DNA of 64,000 bases from Phocaeicola vulgatus (GCA_022009975.1 CP091733.1:1849001-1913000); one strand, 5' to 3'. Numbered from the stretch's first letter, positions 29,599 through 39,930 are shown. The notes: generated by a model from the letters alone, not told the origin. Numbers and translations are program-made.

Positions 29599-32500
29599 TT
29601 ACCATTTAATAGAACGAATAATCTGTTTACCATCGAGCGTTACAACTCGCAAATAGTAGATACCTCTTGCATGGTTGCCCAACCGGATTTCGCCATTTGT
29701 CACTTTGCCTTGATAATAGTTCTTTCCGGCAGCATCATACACAGATAGCATGGCACTTTCAGACAATCCGTTGATAATCAATTGTCCATCTCGTATCACG
29801 CAGCGGACAGAAGAGTCTATCATCTCATTGGCAGTGGCAACTCCGGAACGTAACTCGAAACGGTCGTTATAAGTTCCGACTTCTGCTTCGAACTCATAGT
29901 TACTTGTTGCCAAATCACATACCGAACCAGTTACTTTGTCCACCAATTTCAAATCAGTTGCAATTGCCTCCTTCAACGATAACGTATAAGTTCCCTTTTC
30001 TGTAATGGCTACACCCAAACGGACAATACCATCTGCCTTGGGGCGTTCGTTAATTGCTAAAGAGTGATTCTGTCCGTCAAAACTATATAATGATGGACTT
30101 CCGGTTTTCATGCTGGCAAACTTAGCGGCATCTTTACCCAATTCATACTCCAATGAAGCAGCCTCATTAAAGACAATACGAGTACGGTCGCTTCTTGATT
30201 CATTAGCCAACACCAAGTTTATTATTTGTCTGTCACCTGCACTTCTCAAGTTATTCGTCGTATCAGGCACGGCTACACGTCCTTCTGGAACAAACTTCAA
30301 ATTGCTTGTATTCTTCTGGACAAAGAAAGCGGTATATGGTTTCAAAAAGACATCTTTGTCATCTGCCGTATAATACTCATAGTTGTTTATTTCCGGAGAC
30401 CAAACCGTTACGGTCGCATCCAAACCATCGGCATACAATTGTTCCAAACGGTAGTAGGCTGGATATGGATTACCTACCAAGTTCCAATTGGCATCCAGGA
30501 CAGAAGCAGAAGAGTAGGTATTCAACGGAATCGTCACCTCTTTACGATTGAACAGCGTGTTCATGCCAGAGACATCAGAAGAAGAGAGGTCGAATGTCTG
30601 ATACCTGTCTGCACGCAAGATATAACCTTTGTTGGCTTGCATCTCATCTGCCTGCGTCAACTGTTTCCAAGAAGTTCCTATTCCATTGGTTGCACGTGAT
30701 TTCCCATCATATTCCCTTACGACAAACTGGACATCAGGATTATTCTGTGCCAATTCTGAAACCTTGCAATTGTATGGCAGACTGATAAAAGACCATTCGT
30801 TACCCAAGCTTTCCACAAGGAATTCGATTTCCTCCGCTTTCACATCGGAATCAACCACAATGGAACGAGGATGCCTGTACACAAATCTTTTCATATTCCA
30901 TGCCTTCTCTCCTTCTATTGTCATGTATTTACCATAGAACTGCACTTCAGCTCCCTCTATTTTTTCATTGTCTGTAATAACCACTTCATTACCATGAATA
31001 TTCATTTGCTTCGTAGAGCAACGAGCTTCAATAGTGCGATTCTCTTTCCCCGCTTCAATTGTCAACTCGAAATCTTTGGACAAACAGGTTGAGCCTTCGT
31101 ACCAGCCTAAGAATACCCAATCATCTCCTTGTGGTTTTGTGTATTGGAGTTTCATCTTCTTTCCATCATTGGAAATTATATTTACATTTCCAATATTACA
31201 AAAACAACCGACAGCTATAAACCGGGCCTCAATATTCCTATCTTTATTTCCAATCTCAAAAGAATATCTCATTTCAGATGAAAGCTTTTCTCCGTTTTCA
31301 TACCAGCCTTCAAACAAGAATGTTCCAAGGGATTCATCGTCATTAGCAATCTCCAACAAAACAGTTTCTCCTTCCTCATAACATCCGGAACCGTTTATCA
31401 TATAGCAACAACCCACCTGCTCATTGCTCGTCACTTTAACTTGTTGCCCGAACTCGATAATATTCTTGAACTTACCCCACTCTGGGTCTGCTTGATATAT
31501 AGACTTCAAGCCTTTAAGCACATAGAGCTTACAGTTTTCAAAGTCGGCAGAAGCAAAAGCATTCTTACCACAACGTACCATATTGGGGGATTTCAATTTA
31601 ATATATTCCGGTGTAGCATTATAGAAGGCTTCTCTTTCAATTTGTTGCAAGGTTGAAGGAAATGATAATGGAGATATTATTTTGCAACCATAAAAAGCGC
31701 GACTCCTTATATAGTCCAATTTAGTATTGGACAAATCTATTTTGTTAAGCGAAGTGTGACTAAATGCATTTTCACCTATCCTTTTCAAATTTATCAATTC
31801 TGAGAAGTTTACATGTCTTAATAAAGGAGCAATAAAATCAGTTGAAAAAGAATAGCTTTCATACATAAAACGTATTATATTTGGAAGCAAAATTTCCTTT
31901 AATTCATAATATGGGAAATGCTTTGATGTAGAAGTCCAATCAATTAAATAAAACTCGTCTAAATCTGTTTGTCTTAAATCCAATTTAGACAAATAATGCA
32001 TTTGAGCAATGATACGCAAATCATCATCATTCATCGAACCTGCCACAACCAGTTCCGATATTTCATTTAACTTGACATTCATCTTTTCCAATTCCGACTG
32101 CAATGTTCCCGCTGCAGACAGAGTAATTGTTATTGGATCCGCACCTTCCTCTATAATCACATAATCCTTCCATATAGGTGCATTCCGATAAGCCTCACCC
32201 GACCCTTTCGGGACATAAACGGGCATACGTTCACCTTCATTACTAATTTCGCCAGACAAAGCTATCGGAGTGGGTGATTGCATATAAAGCTTAAGGAATC
32301 CCAAATCTTGACATCCTATTGATTTAACAGAACTTGGAATAACAAGTTTCTTCAAATTTGAATTACCATCAAATGCATTATCATTAATTGAAACTACAGA
32401 TGATGGTATCTCATAACTTTCATTTTTCTTGCTACTTGGATAGTTCAATAATGTATTAGTTTCTGCATTAAACAGAACGCCATCGATAGATTTATAAAAG

Positions 32501-33498
32501 CCATTATCTATCACATACTCCTCTAAAGATTTTCCAAAAGCATTTGGAGTGATTGTATTCAATAACAGACAGCTTGTAAAATCAACAGATTTGACATTAC
32601 AGCCATCAAAGATTTCATTACCTATTACTACTAATTTAGAACAATTGGAGAAATCCACTGAGGTAATATTTCTATTCAAAGCAAAAGCTCTTTCCCCAAT
32701 TTTAGTGATATTTTCACCCAAAACAACTTCTCCCGATATATTTGCTTCATAAAAAGCTTGTTCCCCTATTTCTTCTAAAAGAGGACAAGAAGAAAAGTCC
32801 ATATATGACAACTTTCTATTGTAATAGAAAGCTTGATAACCTATTCGTTTTAAAGAAACACAACCATTTAATACAACTTCATTTAGGTTTTCACACCCAG
32901 AAAAACTATAGATGCCTATTTCTTCCAAATTATTACAACCGGATAAATCCACCTTTGATAAATTTGCACACCCAGAAAAACCAGAGAAATGTTTCAAATT
33001 AGCACACTTCGACAAATCAATATTTTTAAGGTTATTACATCCTGAAAAGCTATCATCTAATATCTTCTTCAAATTCTCTGCTAAAGAAAAATCTACTTCT
33101 ACAAGATTAGAACATTCCAAAAAAGTTTTAGGATAGATATATTCTACCACAGGTGGAAAGACTACTTTTCGTAAAGTCTGCTTTCTCTCAAAAGCAGAAC
33201 TTGGTATAACACTAAAAGGAACTCTTGTTCCATCAACCCATCTATTTTCAAAAGGCAACTCCGTAACTCCGCCCATATCCAACACTTGGATAGATTTCAT
33301 TTTTTCCTTCATAGTCACAAAGTCGGCTTCGTTTAGCGGACCTTTTACGATTAGTTCCGTAATTTTTCCCACATCTTCACCCAACTGTGCTTCCAAAGTA
33401 CCAGCTTCTGTCAATTCTACAGTTTTTGATAATTGTGCCTGTACACTTCCTACCAAACATACTAAAAGTGCGAACAGGACTGTTAGTCGTCTCTTCAT
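29599..33498 (-). CDS. BspA-like leucine-rich repeat surface protein with InlB repeats
   Basis: About 1299 residues from ATG 33498 (MKRRLTVLFALLVCLVGSVQ, a clear signal peptide; an ATG at 33534 would add 12 residues). Long series of LRR_5/BspA repeats (residues about 90-400 and 480-640), in the style IGEQAFYEANISGEVVLGEN and LKNIDLSKCANLK. These are followed by two or three InlB-type WY repeats (FEGWYENGEKLSS, FLGWYEGSTCLS), a beta-rich domain, and a C-terminal sorting-like segment (GIYYLRVVTLDGKQIIRSIKW). Probably exported by a type IX-like route to the surface, where BspA proteins bind host or bacterial ligands. No frameshift in 3.9 kb. Confidence 0.85.
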   Translation of the reverse strand: MKRRLTVLFALLVCLVGSVQAQLSKTVELTEAGTLEAQLGEDVGKITELIVKGPLNEADFVTMKEKMKSIQVLDMGGVTELPFENRWVDGTRVPFSVIPSSAFERKQTLRKVVFPPVVEYIYPKTFLECSNLVEVDFSLAENLKKILDDSFSGCNNLKNIDLSKCANLKHFSGFSGCANLSKVDLSGCNNLEEIGIYSFSGCENLNEVVLNGCVSLKRIGYQAFYYNRKLSYMDFSSCPLLEEIGEQAFYEANISGEVVLGENITKIGERAFALNRNITSVDFSNCSKLVVIGNEIFDGCNVKSVDFTSCLLLNTITPNAFGKSLEEYVIDNGFYKSIDGVLFNAETNTLLNYPSSKKNESYEIPSSVVSINDNAFDGNSNLKKLVIPSSVKSIGCQDLGFLKLYMQSPTPIALSGEISNEGERMPVYVPKGSGEAYRNAPIWKDYVIIEEGADPITITLSAAGTLQSELEKMNVKLNEISELVVAGSMNDDDLRIIAQMHYLSKLDLRQTDLDEFYLIDWTSTSKHFPYYELKEILLPNIIRFMYESYSFSTDFIAPLLRHVNFSELINLKRIGENAFSHTSLNKIDLSNTKLDYIRSRAFYGCKIISPLSFPSTLQQIEREAFYNATPEYIKLKSPNMVRCGKNAFASADFENCKLYVLKGLKSIYQADPEWGKFKNIIEFGQQVKVTSNEQVGCCYMINGSGCYEEGETVLLEIANDDESLGTFLFEGWYENGEKLSSEMRYSFEIGNKDRNIEARFIAVGCFCNIGNVNIISNDGKKMKLQYTKPQGDDWVFLGWYEGSTCLSKDFELTIEAGKENRTIEARCSTKQMNIHGNEVVITDNEKIEGAEVQFYGKYMTIEGEKAWNMKRFVYRHPRSIVVDSDVKAEEIEFLVESLGNEWSFISLPYNCKVSELAQNNPDVQFVVREYDGKSRATNGIGTSWKQLTQADEMQANKGYILRADRYQTFDLSSSDVSGMNTLFNRKEVTIPLNTYSSASVLDANWNLVGNPYPAYYRLEQLYADGLDATVTVWSPEINNYEYYTADDKDVFLKPYTAFFVQKNTSNLKFVPEGRVAVPDTTNNLRSAGDRQIINLVLANESRSDRTRIVFNEAASLEYELGKDAAKFASMKTGSPSLYSFDGQNHSLAINERPKADGIVRLGVAITEKGTYTLSLKEAIATDLKLVDKVTGSVCDLATSNYEFEAEVGTYNDRFELRSGVATANEMIDSSVRCVIRDGQLIINGLSESAMLSVYDAAGKNYYQGKVTNGEIRLGNHARGIYYLRVVTLDGKQIIRSIKW

Positions 33499-33673
33499 AT
33501 TCTTACAATTTTTAAATTTATATTCATGACTCATTTGAGACGATCTCCTATCTCAAACAATATGGTTTTCTTAAAATAAAAGCGTGAGATCGTATCATTC
33601 TCCCGTTCCACAACCAAGGCTTCTCGCATCGCCCACACAGTAGAACCATAACACGAAACTCACGCTAATGTGT

Positions 33674-35392
33674 TTATATAGGGATAATCATTTAATTCCT
33701 TCAATCTGAGTTAACCGGCAGACGTTCCCGTATTTTCCCGATTAAACTCATCGTGTTTATATCATCGGCTCTGGTTTCAGAGCCGATTTTCTCGTTTTCA
33801 GTCACGTCTGGAGCCACCACTCCCATAAAGTTGCGCTCCATGCGTAGAACATCAGGCAGCAAGGGTGATTTGGACCGACTCTCGTCTTGCGAGGTTGACC
33901 ACATTTGCTGTGTGGATACCGAAGAAAATCAGCAAGATCTCTGTCGACTTTATTCTCGCTGCTATCTTTCGCAGTCCGTAATGTTGCTTCTGGGTACCGA
34001 ATGAGCCTTCCATCTCTGTAGCTCTCACTCTGGCAAGTTCTCTTTTTGGTAGCACTCTTCACCTCGTTCTTGCCAGTCCTGCCTTTCTGAGTGAAGGAGG
34101 TCTCAATACCATTCTCTTTGCAGAATGTTCTGTTGTCGTTTCCTGAGTAACCTTGGTCGCCACCTATCTTCTTCACCGGTACTCCGGTAAGCTTTATTAG
34201 ACAATGACACGCAATGCTTCAGCCTTGTACCCTCATTGAAGGCGTTGAATGAGAGTTTCTCAATGAATGAGACCCCATCAATCAATATGTTGTTGCTCTT
34301 CGCTCCAAACTCTACAGTCTTGGTTTCCTTGCCTCTGACAATCGGTCTGATATGAGGTTTGTTGAGACTTACGATGCGGTTCGGTATGCTCTCGCGAGAG
34401 TCGCCACTCTTGAAGTGATTCTTCTGCTGACGATATACCCTTGTGATGATTCCAAGCATATTCAACTGCTTGTCGCTCAGCAGTCCCTCGCAACTATGGA
34501 CACGCATCTGTCTGTGGATCTCACCGAGCATCTTGCACAGCAATGCAAGCAGTCTCATTATCATCTTTCGTGTCTGCTTGTGAGTGTGCTTACGCTGCTT
34601 CCTGTAAGCCAGATTCGCCTTCTCTATATCGTTGTACTTTGTCCTCAATCTATGTTCTCCTAGCTTGGAACTGATACTGCACATCATCTTGTATGCTCTT
34701 TCAACACATTCCCAAAGCAACTTCACATCGGTCGGGAAACGCATCAGACTTTCATAGCAACTGGCATCAGTATACACTGTATCAAGGTTCTTCATGTATG
34801 GCTTCCACGCATCTGCAAGCACCTTCTGCTGCTCTTGGATCTTCAGCTTCTTGGACAGTTCCAACAATATATTGTCAATCAACTTATAGTTTGTCAACTG
34901 GTTCTTAGGACTGATCCTGATGCCGCAGAAGATCTGATAATAGATGTTTCCATTCAATGCCTCCATCAATTTCGGAGCCGACAATCCTGTATACATCTTC
35001 AAGAATGCCAATGCCACCTTGCTTTCAGGGGTGAAGAAGGACTTTCTGCCTCTTTTAGCCCTTATGTTCTTTGGCTTTTCCCCAATCAACCCAAACGATA
35101 TCGCCATTTCTCGAAGAGGAAGAAGTGACTGGATGCGTCCAAGTTCACTCGTTTTGAAGGTTTCTACATATTGCTGATAAAAATCAAACTCTGTGAATGC
35201 AATCTCTTGCTGAATGTCAGATAAATTTCCTACTTTTGCCATGAGTTATTTTTGCTCATTTCCTCCGAAGTTTACTTTTCTACGGTATTCGGAGGAATTT
35301 TTATTTCCTTTAGCTAAATTACAACAAATATACCACATTAGCAATCAATAAGTTGTAAACTTTCAAAGTATTTTGCGACTATCCCTATATAA
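33674..35392 (-). mobile_element. IS1182-type insertion sequence
   Basis: A 1719-bp element bounded by 16-bp inverted repeats with one mismatch: TTATATAGGGATAATC (33674-33689) and the complement of TTATATAGGGATAGTC (35377-35392). It carries one leftward transposase gene. I see no clear target duplication. The family is judged from the protein, so IS1182 is likely rather than certain. Confidence 0.78.
33852..35242 (-). pseudogene. IS1182-type transposase (two frameshifts)
   Basis: The first frame from ATG 35242 gives MAKVGNLSDIQQEIAFTEFD, KRGRKSFFTPESKVALAFLK, VYTDASCYESLMRFPTDVKL and ILIDGVSFIEKLSFNAFNEG. Near 34197 the frame changes to KLTGVPVKKIGGDQGYSGND, and near 34050 it changes again to ELARVRATEMEGSFGTQKQH, ending near 33852. 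The complete DDE order is recoverable, so the element is either recently damaged or intact with sequencing errors. Confidence 0.8.
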
Positions 35393-35402
35393 TTCACCCT
35401 AT

Positions 35403-35590
35403 AGCCCAAAAGCACACACTTATTGCAAGTGCATGCCAAGGATTACGAGGATATTATAAACATCCCATTAGCATCTATCCGTTCTCATATTCCTGACTGT
35501 GTCCAAATTTTGCGAGAATTTTGGTTGCCAAAAACAAAACGTATGATAAACGCTTATTTAAAATATGTACCCCAACTTACCTTCTCTTAG
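35403..35590 (+). pseudogene. 5'-truncated ORF fragment beside the IS1182-type element
   Basis: Open frame from just inside the right edge of the IS to TAG 35588-35590, reading HLLQVHAKDYEDIINIPLAS, then HIPDCVQILREFWLPKTKRM. It lacks a plausible start codon. I do not recognise the family. It could be the 3' end of a gene cut by rearrangement, or chance. Confidence 0.25.
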
Positions 35591-35674
35591 ATAAATAGTA
35601 GAATACAGAGCAAAGGTACGAATATTTGCTAAAAACAAAAATAACCCACAAAACATTTTAATTTTTTGTTTTGT

Positions 35675-35773
35675 AAAAGCATACTACCTTTTCACAAAAA
35701 GCATACTACCTTTTTAAAAAAAGCATACTACCTTTTCACAAAAAGCTTACTACCTTTTTGGGAAAAGCATGGG
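35675..35773. repeat. Iteron-like direct repeats with exact 22-bp period
   Basis: AAAAGCATACTACCTTTT starts at 35675, 35697 and 35719. AAAAGCTTACTACCTTTT starts at 35741, and a fifth partial unit AAAAGCATGGG starts at 35763. The spacing is exactly 22 bp each time, two helical turns, as in iterons bound by plasmid replication initiators or in multi-site operators. No rep gene is seen nearby. The fifth unit coincides with the start of the 106-bp repeat shared with 39931-40036. Confidence 0.7.
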
Positions 35774-35870
35774 AACATTCTCTTGAGCTATCTTACACTG
35801 GCATTAAAACAGCATTAAAACGGCGTTTAAACACCGTTTTAATGCCATTTATTTGACACTAATCCATAGC
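35765..35870. repeat. 106-bp direct repeat, copy A (GH97 3' flank)
   Basis: From AAGCATGGGAACATTCTCTT to CCATAGC, identical to 39931-40036 except one base. It covers the stop codon and downstream hairpin region of the GH97 fragment. The hairpin core GCGTTTAAACACCGTTTTAA and TGACACTAATCCATAGC have relatives at 25.45 and 27.25 kb. Confidence 0.85.
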
Positions 35871-36147
35871 ATCTGTAATTATCAATCCGCCCAATGCCTG
35901 CAAAGAGACCTTTGCATTTCCATTCTTATCCACTTTCACCGTTTTCTTTATCGGTTCAAGCGTGGCAGGACTTCCTTTGGCAGAAGCTGCATCCGTATAA
36001 TAAGCCACCTCTCTCCCGGCAAACATAGGCAATTGTATCGTCAATGTCTTGGTCTGGTTTTCACCATTCAACCCGACTACGTACCATTTGTCTTTGTGCC
36101 TGCGTGCAAGAATCGCAAACAATCCCGACATAGCGCTTTCAACTAAG
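35859..36147 (-). pseudogene. C-terminal fragment of a GH97 alpha-glucosidase (SusB-like)
   Basis: Reads SGLFAILARRHKDKWYVVGL, ENQTKTLTIQLPMFAGREVA and VSLQALGGLIITDAMD before the stop. This is the C-terminal beta-sandwich of GH97 enzymes. Upstream it joins abruptly to a MobV gene fragment running the other way, near 36140-36150. The catalytic barrel is missing here; a separate barrel piece is found at 40015-40137. Confidence 0.75.
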
Positions 36148-37387
36148 GAATGGAGAGCATTACCCAAAGAGGAGCGAGACAACTACACCAAGCAGACTGC
36201 CTCAAAGGACTTTGTTGAGCGTGTGTCTTATGCCAAGGTGTGAGGAGAAACGAGGACGAAAGCATAAGAACAAAGTCGTTCTTGAAGCCGAGCGACAAGC
36301 GAAAGCTGCTCTTGACAAGGTGGAGAAATACGCTGTTCTTGCCACTATTGACAAGCAAGAGCTCACCTTCCCTCTTCTCAACATCAAGACACCTGTTCAA
36401 GAGGCAATGGATGCCGTTAAGAAAGAACTTGCCATTCCTATTCCTGCACTTATCGGACAAAAGACTTGGCGAGAGGAACGGACAACAAACATCAATGATG
36501 CTATCAAGGCTCTTGTCGTTGCCATCAACGCTGAACGTGACAAGCAGAATAATGGTATACGGGCATCTGTCTACAAAACTTACACTTACTATATGCAGCA
36601 ACTCAACAAACTGATTATTGAGAATAAGGCATTGCGGAATGAGAATGATACACTAAAGACTGAAAACAACAAAGTCAAACAACGCATCTCTCAACTTGAC
36701 GAGAAGGCTGTGGAGCGAGTGACTACTCAACTTGTCTGTGCGAAGGAAGAACTCGCCAGTGCCAAAAGTTATAATACTACACTTATGGAAATGTACAATG
36801 ATTTGAAGGCTCGTTGGAATGCCATTTGGCAAGAGCCTGAAATGACTGACGCATGGAGACGAGTGGAAGCACGTAAGGAGGAAGATGCAAAAGAAAAGGC
36901 TCGGCAAGAAGCCGAAGCCAAATGTGAAAGCATGGCTCGTCAAAATAGATACATAGGAGTGCTTGACAAGTTCATCCATGAGGGACATGAAGCTTTATCA
37001 TCCTTTGCAAAAACAGACAGAGTCAACTTCAACGAGAAAGAATCGGCTTCCATATACTATGGCATTATGGCATCTGCTGTAAAGCATAATATTGGATTGG
37101 TCTCTAAAACCTGTATAGATTCGGCAGCAAAGAGGTTCTTATCTGATATGTCTTGGCATGGTTTTACAGACTTCAAGCAGGAATGTGTCACCAGCTGGAC
37201 AAAACTCTTCGCCACGAATGAAGTTCAATTCACAGACAACGCCATTGACAACTTTCTCGCTTTTGTTGACTATATGTCATGCAGTGCAGACACATACGTT
37301 TCACTTGGCGGTTCTCATGGGTGCGCTGACCAACTTACAAATTGGGACGGAACACAAAGGAAGGATTGGGAACTGTTACACGTATAA
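36147..37387 (+). pseudogene. MobV/Pre-type mobilisation relaxase, C-terminal fragment
   Basis: Enters mid-gene with STKEWRALPKEERDNYTKQT and ASKDFVERVSYAKV. After a one-base shift near 36238 it continues EEKRGRKHKNKVVLEAERQA through a long coiled coil (residues around KALRNENDTLKTENNKVKQR), ending TQRKDWELLHV. Mobilisation proteins of small Bacteroides elements have this long helical tail after an N-terminal relaxase domain. That domain, with its catalytic residues, is absent. It separates a GH97 fragment from a GH5 fragment, so it marks the insertion or recombination of a mobilisable element. Confidence 0.62.
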
Positions 37388-37415
37388 AACATAGAGTGCA
37401 GCGATGATTGTTAAA

Positions 37416-37846
37416 AATAAGGGAAAAGAAGCTCTCATTTTTTTCCACCATTCGGCACATTCTGCCAATGTCATTTCATTGGGGTTCAATTCATAGTCTA
37501 GAGCATTGTATGCCAATACTGGTATAATACCATTATTGAGGCAGTCATTTATACATCGGTCGAGAACTTTGAAAAGCGTTTCGTCGGCAGGTAGTTTCGT
37601 GCGTATTCTTGCCGTATTGAATCCTTTCTGCTTGATCTCTTTGACTTCGTCTTCTCCGTAGAGTTCAATTTTCTTGCTAAATTCAGCCCATTGCACATCA
37701 AAGCCACGTCCCATCATCCTCTGCATTTCTTTGGGCGTGATAGGGCGGTCTGCAATCTTGTTGTCTTCATCTGACTCGACTGACGAAGCTGAGCAGCTTA
37801 TAAACATCAGACTCAATATCGTAAGTAGTGATAATAATGTTTTCAT
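37416..37846 (-). pseudogene. N-terminal fragment of a GH5-type cellulase family lipoprotein
   Basis: Signal peptide with lipobox (MKTLLSLLTILSLMFISCSA), then GRGFDVQWAEFSKKIELYGE, IKQKGFNTARIRTK and ALDYELNPNEMTLAECAEWW. This pattern is typical of the first barrel strands of GH5 enzymes in Bacteroides. Homology stops near 37416-37430 where MobV-derived sequence begins; the catalytic Glu residues are lost. A surface or periplasmic glycanase is inferred for the original gene. Confidence 0.65.
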
Positions 37847-37894
37847 ATTGTGTATGTTACAGTTGTGTATTCGCTAAAAATATCATTATTACGT

Positions 37895-39154
37895 TTATCC
37901 CAGTTCAAGTAAATCTTTGTCCGTCAAGAAATCCAACAACCCAATAGTCAACACGCCGAGTTCATCTTCTTTGCGATGAATATCATCACCAACAATGACA
38001 ATCTTGCGGAAGTGGTCATTGATTGACAATAATGGGCGACGTTCTTGCTGTTCCTTCTCTGGCGTAGGCATGTGGAAAGCCGACTGGATATACACTCTGT
38101 ATGGAGGACGGTTCACGACAAAGTCAACCTCCAACTGCCTTCTGACAAACTTACCGTTCTCATCCTTGCCACCAAGTTCAACCAATCCTACATCCACATT
38201 ATATCCTCGACTGCGAAGCTCATTATAGATAATGTTTTCCATAATGTGCGTTTCCTCCTGCTGTCGATAGTTGAGAATGGCTGCACGTATGCCGATATCT
38301 GTGAAGTAGTATTTCGTCTCGGTACCAATATATTTTCTGCCTTTCACATCATAGCGTAAGGCTTCTTCTATCAAGAAAGAGTCTTTCAGATAGTCAATGT
38401 ATTGTTTTATAGTGTCTCTTTTTATGGCTACCCCTTGTGCAGATTGAAAGGTATTGGCTATTCTTGTTGGGTTGGTTGACGAACCAATGCCCGAGGCTAT
38501 TACACGCACCAATTCCTTCATTCCTTCTGGATTACGCAGATGGTTGCGCTCAATTACATCACGCAGATAGGTCGTTTCATATAGACTACGCAAATAGTCT
38601 GTTTTCTTTTCTTCCGTTTCGAGCAAAGCCACCTGTGGCAATCCTCCAAAAGTATAATACTCCAACCAAGCTTTGCGTATATCGCCACCAATACCATTAA
38701 AGTATTCGTCAAAGGTGAGAGGCCAGATGCGTATCTCGTCACCTCTGCCTCGAAACTCAGTCACAACATCACTTGACAGGAAACGAGAGTTTGAGCCCGA
38801 CACATACACATCTACATTCCTCATGTGTGTCAAGCTAAGAATAACCTCCACAAATTCTTCTACAAGTTGTACCTCGTCCAAGACTATATAATAAGGTTTG
38901 CCATCATCCACAACCTTTGAATCTATATAGTCGAGCAAGGCATCAGGCTTTCTCAACCGTCTGTTTCGGAAATCATCAAGTTGTATTTCAATGATGTGAC
39001 TATCAGTCACCCCATGTTCCAACAGCCAGTTATGCCAGATATCAAACAGCAGGAAAGACTTTCCACATCGTCTGACACCTGTTATAATCTTCACAAGACC
39101 GTTTCCACGTCCTGCAATAAGTTCATCCAAGTATTTCTTACGTTCAAATATCAT
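37895..39154 (-). CDS. AAA ATPase with DUF4143
   Basis: 419 residues. Walker A GVRRCGKSFLLFD near residue 26-38, Walker B YYIVLDEVQLV near 92-102, sensor-like SGSNSRFLSSD, FRGRGDEIRIWPLTFDEYFN, and a C-terminal DUF4143 nuclease-like domain with GYNVDVGLVELGG and LEVDFVVN (a D-E-x-D/E pattern of the PD-(D/E)XK fold). These widespread archaeal-bacterial ATPases have no settled role. Complete and surrounded by gene fragments. TATCTTTG on the minus strand at 39195-39202 is a plausible promoter -7 box. Confidence 0.85.
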   Translation of the reverse strand: MIFERKKYLDELIAGRGNGLVKIITGVRRCGKSFLLFDIWHNWLLEHGVTDSHIIEIQLDDFRNRRLRKPDALLDYIDSKVVDDGKPYYIVLDEVQLVEEFVEVILSLTHMRNVDVYVSGSNSRFLSSDVVTEFRGRGDEIRIWPLTFDEYFNGIGGDIRKAWLEYYTFGGLPQVALLETEEKKTDYLRSLYETTYLRDVIERNHLRNPEGMKELVRVIASGIGSSTNPTRIANTFQSAQGVAIKRDTIKQYIDYLKDSFLIEEALRYDVKGRKYIGTETKYYFTDIGIRAAILNYRQQEETHIMENIIYNELRSRGYNVDVGLVELGGKDENGKFVRRQLEVDFVVNRPPYRVYIQSAFHMPTPEKEQQERRPLLSINDHFRKIVIVGDDIHRKEDELGVLTIGLLDFLTDKDLLELG

Positions 39155-39581
39155 ATTAGAGTACTATTTTTGATACTAGTATCATATTTTACACCGCAAA
39201 GATAACAGTTTTATCCCTAAAGCCAGCACAATCAATGGAAAAACTGCGTTTATCAAGTAAAAAAACAATAAAACGTAGCATCGTAAACTACACAAAAATG
39301 CTTTTTAGAACAAAAGGGTATGACATGTAATCACACCCTTCAAGGGAGTCGTTTCAAACGTACCCCTTTATGAATTTCGTCCTATAACTTCCATTCACCA
39401 CTTATGGGGTCGGTTAAAAACGCCCCATCTCAACCCTTATTTCGTGATTTCTGATGTGAGCGAAAGTTAAATACGTTAAATATTCACCTTTTCGTATCTA
39501 GTAACCACTGTGACCTTCCCCTGAGCAAAACGGGAAATAACATTTCCATCTCTGCGCTACAGATTCGCCTGAAAGTAGTTA
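39155..39581. other. Intergenic stretch, no gene seen
   Basis: Contains the ATPase promoter region near 39195 and short imperfect inverted repeats (for example AAGGGTATGAC with CACACCCTT around 39316-39345), but no supported gene. Confidence 0.3.
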
Positions 39582-39666
39582 CAATCGGTCGGTTTAATCA
39601 TAATCCGACCGAAAAATCCACAATCCGACCGAAAATCCGACCGTTTGAAGGTATTCCAACCGAAAA
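39582..39666. repeat. Cluster of CCGACCG half-sites upstream of a truncated HTH gene
   Basis: AATCCGACCGAAAA occurs at 39602-39615 and 39622-39635, a shorter AATCCGACCG at 39634-39643, an inverted CAATCGGTCGGTTT at 39582-39595, and a weaker ATTCCAACCGAAAA at 39653-39666. Closely spaced direct and inverted copies suggest a multi-site operator for the following XRE protein. Confidence 0.5.
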
Positions 39667-39727
39667 CAGCCCAATAGAACGGTATGTCTGACACAGATAT
39701 TCAATACAAACCCAAAGAAAAGGAAAT

Positions 39728-39886
39728 ATGTTATTAGGAAACAAGATAAGGTCTCTAAGAGACGAACAAGGAATATTGCAGCGCCAAGTAGCTGCATACT
39801 TAGAAATAGACACTCCAATGTTCAGCAAGATTGATTTATCGCAGACAATGGGAACTTTATGGTATCATTTGCGCTTGATACCGTAA
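39728..39886 (+). pseudogene. Truncated XRE-family HTH regulator
   Basis: Reads MLLGNKIRSLRDEQGILQRQ, then VAAYLEIDTPMFSKID, after which the usual ERGERxAKREQV continuation is replaced by LSQTMGTLWYHLRLIP and a stop. In related Bacteroidales regulators the HTH continues for about 50 more residues. The break lies about 90 bases before the 106-bp repeat copy B, so rearrangement probably removed the end. Confidence 0.55.
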
Positions 39887-39930
39887 AGTTTCTTTTGATT
39901 TACAGATACTTACAAAGTATATACTGGTTC

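Noticed and set aside
30110..33136. Many rightward ORFs opposite the LRR surface protein.
   Set aside because: They mirror the leftward 3.9-kb gene codon by codon and share no family features.
35675..35773. CRISPR array.
   Set aside because: The repeats have no unique spacers: the 22-bp units are contiguous, and no cas genes are present in the window.
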